From Psychromonas sp030397575 (lineage in GTDB: Bacteria; Pseudomonadota; Gammaproteobacteria; Enterobacterales; Psychromonadaceae), in the NCBI RefSeq assembly GCF_046250175.1, contig NZ_CP176468.1: a DNA stretch of 64,000 bases; one strand, 5' to 3'. The position numbers were made by a program, and so were the translations under genes. The notes beneath the pieces are model-generated. The model worked only from the letters and a program-made list of their open reading frames with translations, made no database searches and was not told where the DNA came from. Below, in pieces: positions 26,093 through 35,073 of this stretch. Position 1 is the stretch's first letter. Each line of letters opens with the position of its first letter.

Positions 26093-27190
26093 ATGGCTGC
26101 GATTAAATTAAAGAATATTGTAAAAAGCTTCGGTGATACTGCTGTAGTTAAAGGCATTGATTTAAGTATTGAGGATGGTGAGTTTGTGGTGTTAGTTGGC
26201 CCATCGGGCTGTGGTAAGTCAACTACATTGAGGATGATTGCTGGTTTAGAGCAAGCCACTTCTGGCGATATTGTCATTGGAGATAGAGTGGTGAACGATA
26301 TTGAGCCACAACACCGTAATATTGCGATGGTTTTTCAAAACTATGCTTTATACCCACATAAATCAGTGAAAGAGAATATTATCTTTGCACTGCGTCGATT
26401 AAAGGTGGAAAACGATGATATTGAGCGACGCTTAACAGAAGTCTCTGAGATGTTACAACTCGAAGAACTGCTAGAGCGTAAACCTGCTGACTTATCTGGT
26501 GGTCAGCGTCAACGTGTTGCCATGGGGCGAGCGATTATCCGTGAAGCTGATCTATTTCTGTTTGATGAACCTTTGTCGAATTTAGATTCGAAACTGCGTA
26601 GTCATATGCGTACAGAAATAGGCAAAATACATAATAAATTCGGACGCACGAGTGTCTATGTAACTCATGATCAAGTAGAGGCGATGACCTTAGCGGATAA
26701 AGTGGTGGTATTGCATGATGGTTATATTGCCCAAGCCGGCACGCCAATGGAGGTGTATTTAAATCCTGCTAATGTGTTTGTTGCACAATTTATTGGTTCT
26801 CCTTCTATGAATATTATTGAGGGGAGGTTATTTAATGATCATTTACAGATAGATAATTACCGTTTACCTAGAAAGCAATTGTCCAATGTCGCTTTGCAAG
26901 GGGTTATTAATGAGCAAGGATTGCCGGTGAAAGTAGGTATTCGACCTGATTTCTTTAACGATAGCCGGTTATTTCCTGAAACAGATGGCACCTTTAATTT
27001 TAATCAGCTACAAATTGATTTAATAGAACCTATGGGCTTTGATAAAGAAATATTATTTAACCTCGCTGGTGGTGCGGTGAAAGCAAGGTTGGATTTACGT
27101 TCAGACTTTCAACGTGGTGACTATGTTGATTTGATTGTTGAACTATCTCGTGTTTTGTTGTTTGATAATGAAACTGATCTGCGCTTATAG
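26093..27190 (+). CDS. ABC importer ATPase, MalK/UgpC type
   Basis: A 365-residue ATPase of the sugar-importer class. Walker A is GPSGCGKST (residue 37 onward), the Q-loop is in VFQNYALYPHKSV, the signature is LSGGQRQRVAMGRAI and Walker B is LFLFDEPLSNLD, followed by the switch His in YVTHDQVEAMTLAD. The C-terminal 120 residues form the OB-fold regulatory domain typical of MalK/UgpC. The LacI gene starts 14 bp downstream, so it belongs to the same transcript. Confidence 0.94.
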   Translation: MAAIKLKNIVKSFGDTAVVKGIDLSIEDGEFVVLVGPSGCGKSTTLRMIAGLEQATSGDIVIGDRVVNDIEPQHRNIAMVFQNYALYPHKSVKENIIFALRRLKVENDDIERRLTEVSEMLQLEELLERKPADLSGGQRQRVAMGRAIIREADLFLFDEPLSNLDSKLRSHMRTEIGKIHNKFGRTSVYVTHDQVEAMTLADKVVVLHDGYIAQAGTPMEVYLNPANVFVAQFIGSPSMNIIEGRLFNDHLQIDNYRLPRKQLSNVALQGVINEQGLPVKVGIRPDFFNDSRLFPETDGTFNFNQLQIDLIEPMGFDKEILFNLAGGAVKARLDLRSDFQRGDYVDLIVELSRVLLFDNETDLRL

Positions 27191-27203
27191 GTATGGGTAA
27201 GAA

Positions 27204-28223
27204 ATGTCTATTAAGCAATTAGCAGATTATTTAGGGCTCTCTAAGTCAACGGTTTCAAGAGCGCTAAATGGTTATAAGGACGTTAACTTTGATACCCGCT
27301 TAAAGGTACTAGAAGCGGCTAAAATACTCGGTTACAAAGCCAACCCCACAGCTCAACGATTAGCCTCTGGTCGCTCTAAGAATATTGGTATTATTTTACC
27401 TGCGAATGCACGAATGTTTGTGTCATCGGCTTTTTCAAAAGTGTTAGCTAGTGCCTCTGAGCTATTGATAAAGCAGGGGTATCAATTGATTGTGACGACT
27501 ATTTCTCCGACTCAAGACGAACAGAAAGTCTATGTAGACTTTATTACTAGTGGTTTAGTGGATGGTTTGTTTGTTGTGAGAACTCGCCACAACGATCCAC
27601 GTATTACCTTGTTAAAGGTGCATGGTTTTCCCTATGTTTGTTTAGGTTATGAGCCTGGTTATCAAGATGACCAATTTGTTGATGTGGGTAACCAACATGC
27701 CTTTTACCAATTAACAAAACGTCAAATTAAGGCTGGGCATCAACGTATTGCTTTTCTTAATGCTCCGCTGCAGTTTACGTTGGCGACGGCTCGTCAACAG
27801 GGGTATTTAAAAGCGATGCAAGAAGCCGCTCTGACGGTTGATAAACACTATTTATTGCATGGTGAACTTACTGAACGAGATGCCATTGAGATGACGGAAC
27901 AATTAATGGCCTTAGCCACACCTCCAACTTGCATACTATGCGCTGATGATGCAATGGCATTCGGCGCGATGGTTGCTTGCGAAAAGCAGGGGTACCAGCC
28001 CGGTGTGGATATTGCGATTGCTGGTTATGGCAATTACGAACATAGCCAATATACCAAACCCTCAATTACCACGCTTGATTATGATACTCATGGAGTTGGC
28101 GAACAAATGAGTAAGTTGATATTGAATCAACTGGAGGTTCAAAACTTCACCATTCAAAATTGGTTTGAGGCCTCCATTATTATCCGTGAGTCAGATGTGA
28201 TAAAAAATAATCCAACCTCTTAG
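27204..28223 (+). CDS. LacI-family repressor of the ABC importer
   Basis: A 339-residue LacI/GalR-type regulator. The N-terminal helix-turn-helix is MSIKQLADYLGLSKSTVSRALNGY, followed by a hinge region with ANPTAQRLASGRS, which supplies the minor-groove Leu. The periplasmic-binding-like sensor core follows (KNIGIILP onward). It is the last gene of the operon. The perfect palindrome at 22650 has the right form for its operator, which would give autoregulation of the transport operon. Confidence 0.9.
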   Translation: MSIKQLADYLGLSKSTVSRALNGYKDVNFDTRLKVLEAAKILGYKANPTAQRLASGRSKNIGIILPANARMFVSSAFSKVLASASELLIKQGYQLIVTTISPTQDEQKVYVDFITSGLVDGLFVVRTRHNDPRITLLKVHGFPYVCLGYEPGYQDDQFVDVGNQHAFYQLTKRQIKAGHQRIAFLNAPLQFTLATARQQGYLKAMQEAALTVDKHYLLHGELTERDAIEMTEQLMALATPPTCILCADDAMAFGAMVACEKQGYQPGVDIAIAGYGNYEHSQYTKPSITTLDYDTHGVGEQMSKLILNQLEVQNFTIQNWFEASIIIRESDVIKNNPTS

Positions 28224-28395
28224 TCACTTTTATAAGTGCACTTTAGCCTTTGAAATATCAGTTTTTTTAAAGTAATAGTGATTTGGTGATTAAAAGTCTA
28301 TTAATCCTTCGAAAGTCACTCTTTTTGCTTTTTTATTGACCATTAATTATGTATGTTAACCGACCACAAAAATATCCTAATTCGAGTTTAAATAA

Positions 28396-29628
28396 ATGAA
28401 TGATGTCGTACCAAGTATAAAATCGCGCTTAAATGCGTTTGGCCCCGGAATATTAATGGCCACTGCTTCAATTGGTGGTTCACACCTTGTTGCATCTACA
28501 CAAGCAGGTGCTATTTTTGGCTGGCAATTACTGTGGTTAGTTGTTGCTGTTAATGTGCTGAAATACCCTTTTTTCCGTTTCGGAGTTGAATATACATTAG
28601 CGACGGGTAATAACTTAATCGAAGGTTATAAAAATAAAGGGCCTTGGTACTTTTATTGTTTTGCTGCTTTGAATGTTCTTGCTGCCGTTGTGAGTACGGC
28701 GGGGGTATTATTACTAACAGCGAGCCTACTGCATTACGCTTTACCGGTTAATGTGTCAGTGACCTTATTATGTTGGTTAATACTAGGTGTGTGTTTAATG
28801 ATTCTATTATTTGGTCATTTTAAAGCATTAGATAATGTTGCTAAAGTGATCATGGTCGTATTAACGATTACGACGGTAGCTGCTTTTATTGTCGCTTTTA
28901 ATAATGGCCCAATGACACCCGCTGATTACGAAGGGCCATCACCTTATAAGCTTGCTATGTTAGGTTTTATGGTCGCATTAATGGGGTGGATGCCTGCACC
29001 GATTGAAGTTTCTGCATTGAGTTCTCTTTGGTTAAAAGCAAAACAAAAACAACAGGTGATTACTAAGCAGCAAGGCTTGTTAGATTTTAATGTTGGTTAT
29101 TGGCTAACTGCAGTATTGGCGTTAGTATTCTTTGGTTTAGGTGTGTTAGTACAGTATGGACAGACCAGCGGTACAGTGCTTGGTGGTGTGGCCTTTGCAC
29201 AGCGCTTGATTGATATGTACGCATTAACCATTGGGGAATGGTCTCGTCCTTTAGTATCAATGATTGCCTTCTTATGTTTGTTTGGTACGACGATTACGGT
29301 ATTAGATGGTTATTCACGTACTTTGAATGAATCGCATAAGCTACTAGGCTTTAAACAGTCTAAGCACAGTTTAAATATCTGGTTACTAATACAATCTCTA
29401 GCTGGTATGACTATCGTATTATTCTTTAAATCTGCATTAGCGCCTATGTTGACCTTTGCGATGACGTTAGCCTTTATTACTACTCCAGTGTTTGCTTGGC
29501 TTAACTTTAGATTAGTGAAATCTGAGCCTAGTATTCAACATGGGAAATTCTTACAAGGGCTGACTTGGTTAGGTATGATCTATTTGGTGGGATTTGCTTT
29601 AGCCTTTTTGATTTGGAAGTTTTGTTAA
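28396..29628 (+). CDS. Nramp-superfamily transporter lacking the canonical metal site
   Basis: A 410-residue polytopic protein with about 11 helices. The N-terminal block GPGILMATASIGGSHLVAST aligns with Nramp TM1, and MGWMPAPIEVSAL with TM6. In metal-transporting Nramps, TM1 has DPGN and TM6 has MPHN-type residues that hold Mn2+/Fe2+. Here DPGN is replaced by GGSH and the TM6 motif by MPAPIE, so ordinary Mn/Fe transport is doubtful. Groups of Nramp-like proteins with changed sites are known, such as the Mg-transporting NRMTs, but this motif differs from theirs too. It is a single gene with its own terminator, and its neighbours do not suggest a substrate. Confidence 0.8.
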   Translation: MNDVVPSIKSRLNAFGPGILMATASIGGSHLVASTQAGAIFGWQLLWLVVAVNVLKYPFFRFGVEYTLATGNNLIEGYKNKGPWYFYCFAALNVLAAVVSTAGVLLLTASLLHYALPVNVSVTLLCWLILGVCLMILLFGHFKALDNVAKVIMVVLTITTVAAFIVAFNNGPMTPADYEGPSPYKLAMLGFMVALMGWMPAPIEVSALSSLWLKAKQKQQVITKQQGLLDFNVGYWLTAVLALVFFGLGVLVQYGQTSGTVLGGVAFAQRLIDMYALTIGEWSRPLVSMIAFLCLFGTTITVLDGYSRTLNESHKLLGFKQSKHSLNIWLLIQSLAGMTIVLFFKSALAPMLTFAMTLAFITTPVFAWLNFRLVKSEPSIQHGKFLQGLTWLGMIYLVGFALAFLIWKFC

Positions 29629-29657
29629 ACAGTTCGCTTTGTACTTTTAGCCGTTTT

Positions 29658-29685
29658 AAAAATGCCGCATTGCGCGGCATTTTTT
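29658..29685 (+). terminator. Terminator of the Nramp-like gene
   Basis: ATGCCGC/GCGGCAT stem with a 5-nt loop, extended by A/T pairs and followed by a T run. It lies 30 bp past the stop codon. Confidence 0.85.
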
Positions 29686-29737
29686 ATGGTAGAAATATTA
29701 TACCAATGACTCTCTTTTTCATCTAATCGGAAATATT

Positions 29738-30256
29738 ATGACTTTAATAAAACAGAGTTTATTCAGTGTTATTAGCATTTTATTATTGGTTTTTAGTGTT
29801 TCTGCGTGTACGGATATTTTTGGTTTTTTTAGTCGGGAAACTTTTTTATTATCGCCCCCTATACAAGGTCAATTGTTAGATACTGGTAAAGTAGTTGTCG
29901 GTAAAACTGTTTATAGAGAGCTATATTATGATGGTCGCCACTTAGATCAAACAGTAACTGATCAGCACGGAAAATTTACCTTTCCTGCTTCTACCATTCG
30001 AACTTCAACACCATCAAGTATGTTTGGTAATGACTCACTGATGCAACATATTTACTTGGGCAAGCCAGGAGAAAACGAATTTACGCTATGGTTAGCTAAG
30101 CTATTTTATAATGGCAACCAGAATTCATTAACTTTAAAAGGTAAATTATCTGAGTTACGGTGTGACGTCGCCAACAGCGCAAAGACTTATGATGTGCCTG
30201 TGCAAGAGAATCCTGAGCATAAGATAGTTATTCATACATTATGTAATATGAACTGA
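29738..30256 (+). CDS. Putative lipoprotein, DUF6795-like
   Basis: A 172-residue protein with a lipoprotein signal; the lipobox is VSAC with Cys24, and Asp at +3. The mature part has a beta-rich repeat: LSPPIQGQLLDTGKVVVGKTV, then a YYDGRHLDQTVTDQHGKFTFPA segment, which resembles the carboxypeptidase-regulatory or Cna-B-like beta domains in which a modification is delivered and then matured. I place it tentatively near DUF6795. Two Cys in the C-terminal third (about residues 144 and 169) could form a disulfide. The function is unknown, and the neighbours do not help. Confidence 0.6.
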   Translation: MTLIKQSLFSVISILLLVFSVSACTDIFGFFSRETFLLSPPIQGQLLDTGKVVVGKTVYRELYYDGRHLDQTVTDQHGKFTFPASTIRTSTPSSMFGNDSLMQHIYLGKPGENEFTLWLAKLFYNGNQNSLTLKGKLSELRCDVANSAKTYDVPVQENPEHKIVIHTLCNMN

Positions 30257-30374
30257 AGCTTTTGGATAATGTGTGTGGGGTAAATATAAATGGGGGGTAA
30301 TATTGCCCTGTGACTTTCGCTTGCTGCACTGAACTTAAATCAACGACTAGTTTGTTTCGTCATTTTCTTGTATG

Positions 30375-30405
30375 TGCAGATAAACTTACTTTAGTTTCAT
30401 CTGCA
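30375..30405. terminator. Hairpin between the lipoprotein gene and glpR
   Basis: TGCAGAT plus AAACT pairs with AGTTT plus ATCTGCA, with one bulged C and a 6-nt loop, between convergent genes. No long T run is seen, so the terminator call is tentative. Confidence 0.4.
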
Positions 30406-30474
30406 TCAAGTGAGATATATGAGTCTTAGACGATTAAATATTTTAAAAAGTTATCGTTACGTGAATAATCATCA

Positions 30475-31263
30475 TTAATCAGCTTGTTCAGTGCTTTGGC
30501 TATTAATAACCTCTAATGGAATGTTATGTTCTTTTAATATGCTAATAATTTCATTAGGTGGCGTTAAGTCTGTGATTAACATGTCTAATTCACTTATATT
30601 ACCTAAGTTAACCATGGCGTTGCGGCCAAATTTAGTATGGTCAACAGCAAGGAATACACTACGGCTATTTTCAATGATCGCTTGTTTCACACGTACTTCA
30701 TGATAATCAAAGTCTAATAATGAACCATCATAATCAATACCACTAATACCGATAATGCCAAAGTCCAAACGGAACTGTTTGATAAAGTCTAACGTAGCTT
30801 CTCCGACAATACCGCCATCTCTATTGCGTACTTCGCCACCGGCTAGAATTACTTTAAAATCATCGTTGGTCATTAAAATACTCGCGACGTTGATATTATT
30901 CGTAACAATGCGTAAGCCTTTATGGTTTTTAACCAGTTCTTTCGCTATATATTCAGGTGTGGTTCCGATATCTATAAACAGAGTTGCACCATCTGGGATA
31001 TATTTTACTAATGCTTGGGCGATGGCATCTTTAACATGGGATTGACGTTCTTTTCGGTCGTTGTAAGAAGTATTGACTGAGCTTTGTTGTGTTGTTGCTC
31101 CACCATGGTGTCTGCGGATTTTATTTTCATCGGCGAGTTCATTGAGATCTCGACGAATGGTTTGTGGGCTGACATTAAAGTGTTCAACAAGACTTTCAGT
31201 ACTTACATAGCCATTCTTTTGTACTAAATTAACGATCTCTTGATGTCTTGTTGTCTGTTTCAT
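30475..31263 (-). CDS. glpR: Glycerol-3-phosphate regulon repressor
   Basis: A 262-residue DeoR-family protein that aligns along its length with E. coli GlpR (252). The helix-turn-helix region YVSTESLVEHFNVSPQTIRR and the following LNELADENKIRRHHGGA are nearly the same, as are TLFIDIGTTPEYIAKEL, VTNNINVASILM, ILAGGEVRNRDGGIVGEATLDFI and the effector-domain HEVRVKQAIIENSR. It binds G3P and then releases its operators. It lies downstream of glpK on the same strand, beyond a terminator. The best operators are before glpD at 8328-8366. Confidence 0.95.
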   Translation of the reverse strand: MKQTTRHQEIVNLVQKNGYVSTESLVEHFNVSPQTIRRDLNELADENKIRRHHGGATTQQSSVNTSYNDRKERQSHVKDAIAQALVKYIPDGATLFIDIGTTPEYIAKELVKNHKGLRIVTNNINVASILMTNDDFKVILAGGEVRNRDGGIVGEATLDFIKQFRLDFGIIGISGIDYDGSLLDFDYHEVRVKQAIIENSRSVFLAVDHTKFGRNAMVNLGNISELDMLITDLTPPNEIISILKEHNIPLEVINSQSTEQAD

Positions 31264-31398
31264 TGAACCTCACTCCTGCGCTCATGGCTAAATTTATAAA
31301 AAACAGTTTACTGTGTGCACATTAGGAATAGCAAGTGTAATGAGTGTTTTACGTTCGAATGAGAGACAAATAGACAATAATGTTGAAGTATTGATAAC

Positions 31399-31422
31399 AA
31401 AAGAGCGCTCGAGGCGCTCTTT
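31399..31422 (-). terminator. Terminator of glpFK
   Basis: Perfect 9-bp stem AAAGAGCGC/GCGCTCTTT with a 5-nt loop (TCGAG on the plus strand). On the minus strand it is followed by a short T tract (TTTTGTT), 25 bp past the glpK stop. Confidence 0.8.
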
Positions 31423-31446
31423 AATGGAGGTTATTGTTTGAATTGA

Positions 31447-32979
31447 TTAAGGTGTATCTTCGTTATCTTCATTATGAAGATCTGCCCATACCGTGGCACA
31501 TTTTACTGCGCGCTTCCAGCCATTGTAACGCTGTTCACGTTTTTCTTGTACGGCAACGGGTTCAAAAGAGTGTTCAATAACAGCTTTGTTTTGTAGTTCA
31601 TCTAGACTGCTCCAATAACCCACTGCAATACCAGCCAAGTATGCGGCACCGAGAGCCGTTACTTCAGTAACTGCTGGGCGTTCCACTGTCGTATTCAGTA
31701 CATCTGATTGGAATTGCATTAAGAAATTATTGGCTACTGCACCACCATCAACACGTAGTGAAGCTAGTTCCATATTTGCATCTGCTTGCATCGCATCTAA
31801 TACGTCACGAGTTTGGTAAGCAATACTCTCTAATGTTGCACGTATAATATGATTTGCATTAGTACCACGTGTTAAACCAACGATTGTACCGCGCGCATAA
31901 GGGTTCCAATATGGCGCACCTAAACCAGTAAAGGCTGGAACAACATATACCCCATTTGACGATCCAACCTTAGTCGCAAAGTATTCAGAGTCTTTAGCAT
32001 CAGAGAGTATTTTCATCTCATCGCGTAACCATTGAATTGATGCTCCCCCCATGAATACTGCACCTTCTAATGCGTAAGTTGCTTCACCTTTCGGACCACA
32101 AGCCAAAGTAGTGAGCAGGCCATGTGTTGAGGTTATTTTCTCTTTACCTGTATTCATTAATAGGAAGCAGCCTGTTCCATAGGTATTTTTGGCTTGGCCC
32201 TTTTCTACACACATATGCCCGTATAATGCAGCTTGTTGATCACCTGCTATACCTGCAATAGGAATACGCGTACCGCCAACACCACCAATATTAGTTTTAC
32301 CGTAAACCTCAGAAGAACTTTTTACCTCAGCCATCATAGATGCTGGAATACCTAGTTCTGCAAGCAGTTTTTCATCCCATTGTAGTGTGTTGATATTAAA
32401 TAACATGGTACGAGAAGCGTTAGTGTAATCCGTAACATGTACGCGTCCTTGCGTCATTTTCCAGATCAACCAGGTATCTACGGTGCCAAATAATAACTTA
32501 CCTGCTTCAGCATCTTCACGTGCACCTTCGACGTTGTCTAAGATCCATTTTACTTTAGTGCCTGAAAAATATGGGTCTAGCATTAAACCTGTATTTTCGC
32601 GGACATAGTCTTCTAAGCCTTCGCGCTCTTTCAGCTCCTCACAAATGCTTGCTGTACGGCGACACTGCCAAACAATGGCGTTATAAACCGGCTTGCCCGT
32701 TTCTTTATTCCAAACAATAGTGGTTTCACGTTGATTAGTAATACCGATAGCTGCTACTTGGTCACTACGAATACTCGCTTTTGCTAAAGATTCGGTTAAT
32801 ACAGAGCTTTGTGTCGCATAAATCTCCATAGGGTCATGCTCAACCCAGCCAGAATGGGGGTAAATTTGTGTAAATTCACGTTGAGAAACACTAATGATAT
32901 TCGCTTCGTGATCAAGAATTACTGCACGAGAGCTGGTAGTACCTTGGTCTAAAGCAACGATATATTGTTTGTCTGTCAT
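31447..32979 (-). CDS. glpK: Glycerol kinase
   Basis: A 510-residue FGGY-family kinase that phosphorylates glycerol to G3P with ATP in the cytoplasm; E. coli GlpK is 502. Seen are the N-terminal ALDQGTTSSRAVILD phosphate loop, NQRETTIVWNKETGKPVYNAIVWQ, catalytic-region VDTWLIWKMTQG, and FGGY signatures such as YVVPAFTGLGAPYW. I start at the ATG at 32979, not the longer frame, because AAGGA lies 7 nt before it. It is downstream of glpF with a 66-bp gap, the E. coli glpFK order. Confidence 0.96.
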   Translation of the reverse strand: MTDKQYIVALDQGTTSSRAVILDHEANIISVSQREFTQIYPHSGWVEHDPMEIYATQSSVLTESLAKASIRSDQVAAIGITNQRETTIVWNKETGKPVYNAIVWQCRRTASICEELKEREGLEDYVRENTGLMLDPYFSGTKVKWILDNVEGAREDAEAGKLLFGTVDTWLIWKMTQGRVHVTDYTNASRTMLFNINTLQWDEKLLAELGIPASMMAEVKSSSEVYGKTNIGGVGGTRIPIAGIAGDQQAALYGHMCVEKGQAKNTYGTGCFLLMNTGKEKITSTHGLLTTLACGPKGEATYALEGAVFMGGASIQWLRDEMKILSDAKDSEYFATKVGSSNGVYVVPAFTGLGAPYWNPYARGTIVGLTRGTNANHIIRATLESIAYQTRDVLDAMQADANMELASLRVDGGAVANNFLMQFQSDVLNTTVERPAVTEVTALGAAYLAGIAVGYWSSLDELQNKAVIEHSFEPVAVQEKREQRYNGWKRAVKCATVWADLHNEDNEDTP

Positions 32980-33045
32980 TATATTTTCCTTTTTACTATT
33001 TAATCTGAACATGTGCCGTTACTGAAATTGGCATATTTGTATTTT

Positions 33046-33864
33046 TTAATCACACTCATTTGGAATAGTGCAACCAAAGCCTTCTTCTGGCAGGTATGGT
33101 GAAATAACTTTCGGGTAAACCCATGCACCAAAGCAGGCTCCTAAAATAGGTGCAACAATTGGTACGATGAAGTATGGAATCTCTCTTGCACCTGTTAGTG
33201 CAAAGTCCCAACCTGCTAAATAAGCAAATAATTTAGGACCAAAATCTCGAGCAGGATTCATAGCAAAACCAGTTAGAGGGCCTAATGAACCACCAATAAC
33301 GGCAATTAATACACCGATTAATACTGGGTTTAATGGGCCACGAGGTGCACCATTATTTTCATCTCCCAATGCTAAAATCGCGAAAATAAGAACTGTTGTT
33401 ATAACAAACTCAACAAAAAATGCCGTGACTAAAGAAATTGATGGATGCGGGTAGGTAGAAAAAATTCCTGCGGTGGATAGGGCTTCCTGACTACTTCTTA
33501 CAAAGTTATGAGCGATCTCATAATCACTAAATAGGTTACTATATAATGCGTACACTAAAGCAGCAGAGCAGAATGCACCGAGTAACTGCGATATAATGTA
33601 CGGCAATACTTTTTGTTTGTTAAACCCATGAAATAACGCAAGTGCAATGGTAACAGCTGGGTTAATATGCGCGCCAGAAACACCAGCAGTACAGTAGATC
33701 GCGATAGCAACCCCCATTCCCCACATAATACTAATTTCCCATTGACCAAAGTTTGCGCCAGCTAATACTAATGCGGCTACACAACCAACACCAAAAAAGA
33801 TTAATATTGCGGTGCCAATAAACTCAGCGAGACACTGCCCCATTAATGAATGTTGTTTACTCAT
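33046..33864 (-). CDS. glpF: Glycerol facilitator (aquaglyceroporin)
   Basis: A 272-residue MIP-family channel with six helices and two half-helices. The two Asn-Pro-Ala motifs are at residues 68-70 (GAHINPAV) and 203-205 (AMNPARDFGP). The selectivity filter residues Trp48, Phe200 and Arg206 are at the same numbers as in E. coli GlpF, so glycerol passage is well supported. AAGGA precedes the ATG. It is the first gene of glpFK. Confidence 0.96.
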   Translation of the reverse strand: MSKQHSLMGQCLAEFIGTAILIFFGVGCVAALVLAGANFGQWEISIMWGMGVAIAIYCTAGVSGAHINPAVTIALALFHGFNKQKVLPYIISQLLGAFCSAALVYALYSNLFSDYEIAHNFVRSSQEALSTAGIFSTYPHPSISLVTAFFVEFVITTVLIFAILALGDENNGAPRGPLNPVLIGVLIAVIGGSLGPLTGFAMNPARDFGPKLFAYLAGWDFALTGAREIPYFIVPIVAPILGACFGAWVYPKVISPYLPEEGFGCTIPNECD

Positions 33865-34384
33865 TTTGCATTCCTTTTGTTATTTGATAATTAACGATCT
33901 GCGTTTTAATGTGCACAAAGATACTTATCATTAACATTTTTACTACAAAAATAGATTTATTCTGAGCGTTCGCTCGCATTTTGTTTTAAATCGAGCTTTT
34001 TTTGGTTGGTTAGATCATGTTTTTTGTTTGGGAGGGTAAAAAGGCTGTAACATTTTTTATGAAATTATTTCTCTTTATATTTCTTATTTATCAATTAAAT
34101 AGATGTATTTTAGTCATATTGTATGATTAATTTTTTTATGGGTAAGTTAAATATTATATCAATGATTAACTTTTCATTAAAGAAAATATTACTTTCGTTA
34201 TAGATGATGATTAGGGCGTTTATTTTCTTGTGAAAGAGAGCGTTTTTTACATATTTAGACGTTTTGGTAAGTTTTATGTTCGTTGGTTATGGTTAGTAAC
34301 AACATCTTTTACTGTTATAAATTTCATCATCAGCTCTGAAAACAGCTTTAAATGTAGAGTGGTGCTCTAGGGGGCATGTAGGGG
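33865..34384. promoter_or_regulatory. glpFK upstream region
   Basis: A 520-bp AT-rich gap without a credible gene. The clearest element is GAGCGTTCGCTC (33964-33975), a perfect palindrome. The 20-bp window around it (33961-33980) matches the E. coli GlpR consensus at about 12 of 20 positions, so it is a weak operator candidate. The remaining half toward 34384 contains no convincing hairpin. Confidence 0.35.
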
Positions 34385-35005
34385 TTATTCATCACATTGC
34401 CCTTGATATGGAATGTCAGCTTTTCTTATTTTCCCGTTTTCGCCAGGAAAGTCAGTAAACATCGCCTCTAATAACTGGTCAAATACACCAGCCATGATTT
34501 CACACTCACCTATACTTCTAACTTGAGATTCATATATTCTAGTATCTGCTTGCGTACTACTGATATCTAATGCCAGTACACGGTTGTAGGTGGTTATAAT
34601 ATTGCTTGTAGCGTTATTAATCTTTTTATGGCGATCTTTGTGGTGTAAGCGAGCAAACTTGCCTCGGTGCATTAACCTTGAATGAGTACGAATAACGGGT
34701 ACGGTAACAAAATACGTATCGCCTTCATCAATACCATAATCAAAAGTGGCAATATAGTCTGCTTGCGCTTTGTCTATAACCACCTCATAACCTACATTAT
34801 TTAATTTATCTGCTAATTTTTGCTTATAGCTAATAAGTTCTAGGGAGTTTGTTGGGAGACCTTGAGCAGAAGTGATATAGATATTGCCTGTGGTTGAAAA
34901 TTGCTCTTGATAAAAAGTGGTACGAGTGGTGTCAACGCTATAGGTACTACAAGCGCTGATTAGCATGATCAGTGTTAATAAAGTAGTGAGCTTGAGCTGT
35001 TTCAT
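34385..35005 (-). CDS. Putative lipoprotein, DUF4136-like
   Basis: About 206 residues with a lipoprotein signal; counted from the second Met, the lipobox is ISAC with Cys19. I prefer the ATG at 35005 over 35011, since AAGG sits 8 nt before it but too close to the first ATG. The pattern of one residue pair per strand and ADYIATFDYGIDEGD, after a LADKLNNVGYEVV helix, resembles DUF4136 lipoproteins, but I hold this lightly. The middle has a basic stretch, RGKFARLHHKDRHKK. It lies 69 bp downstream of gppA on the same strand and could share its transcript. Its function is unknown. Confidence 0.65.
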   Translation of the reverse strand: MKQLKLTTLLTLIMLISACSTYSVDTTRTTFYQEQFSTTGNIYITSAQGLPTNSLELISYKQKLADKLNNVGYEVVIDKAQADYIATFDYGIDEGDTYFVTVPVIRTHSRLMHRGKFARLHHKDRHKKINNATSNIITTYNRVLALDISSTQADTRIYESQVRSIGECEIMAGVFDQLLEAMFTDFPGENGKIRKADIPYQGQCDE

Positions 35006-35073
35006 TTTCATACCCTTACATAATACAACGGTTAAGTGCTGATTTATCTGGTATCGAAAAGGTTTTGTCTGAA

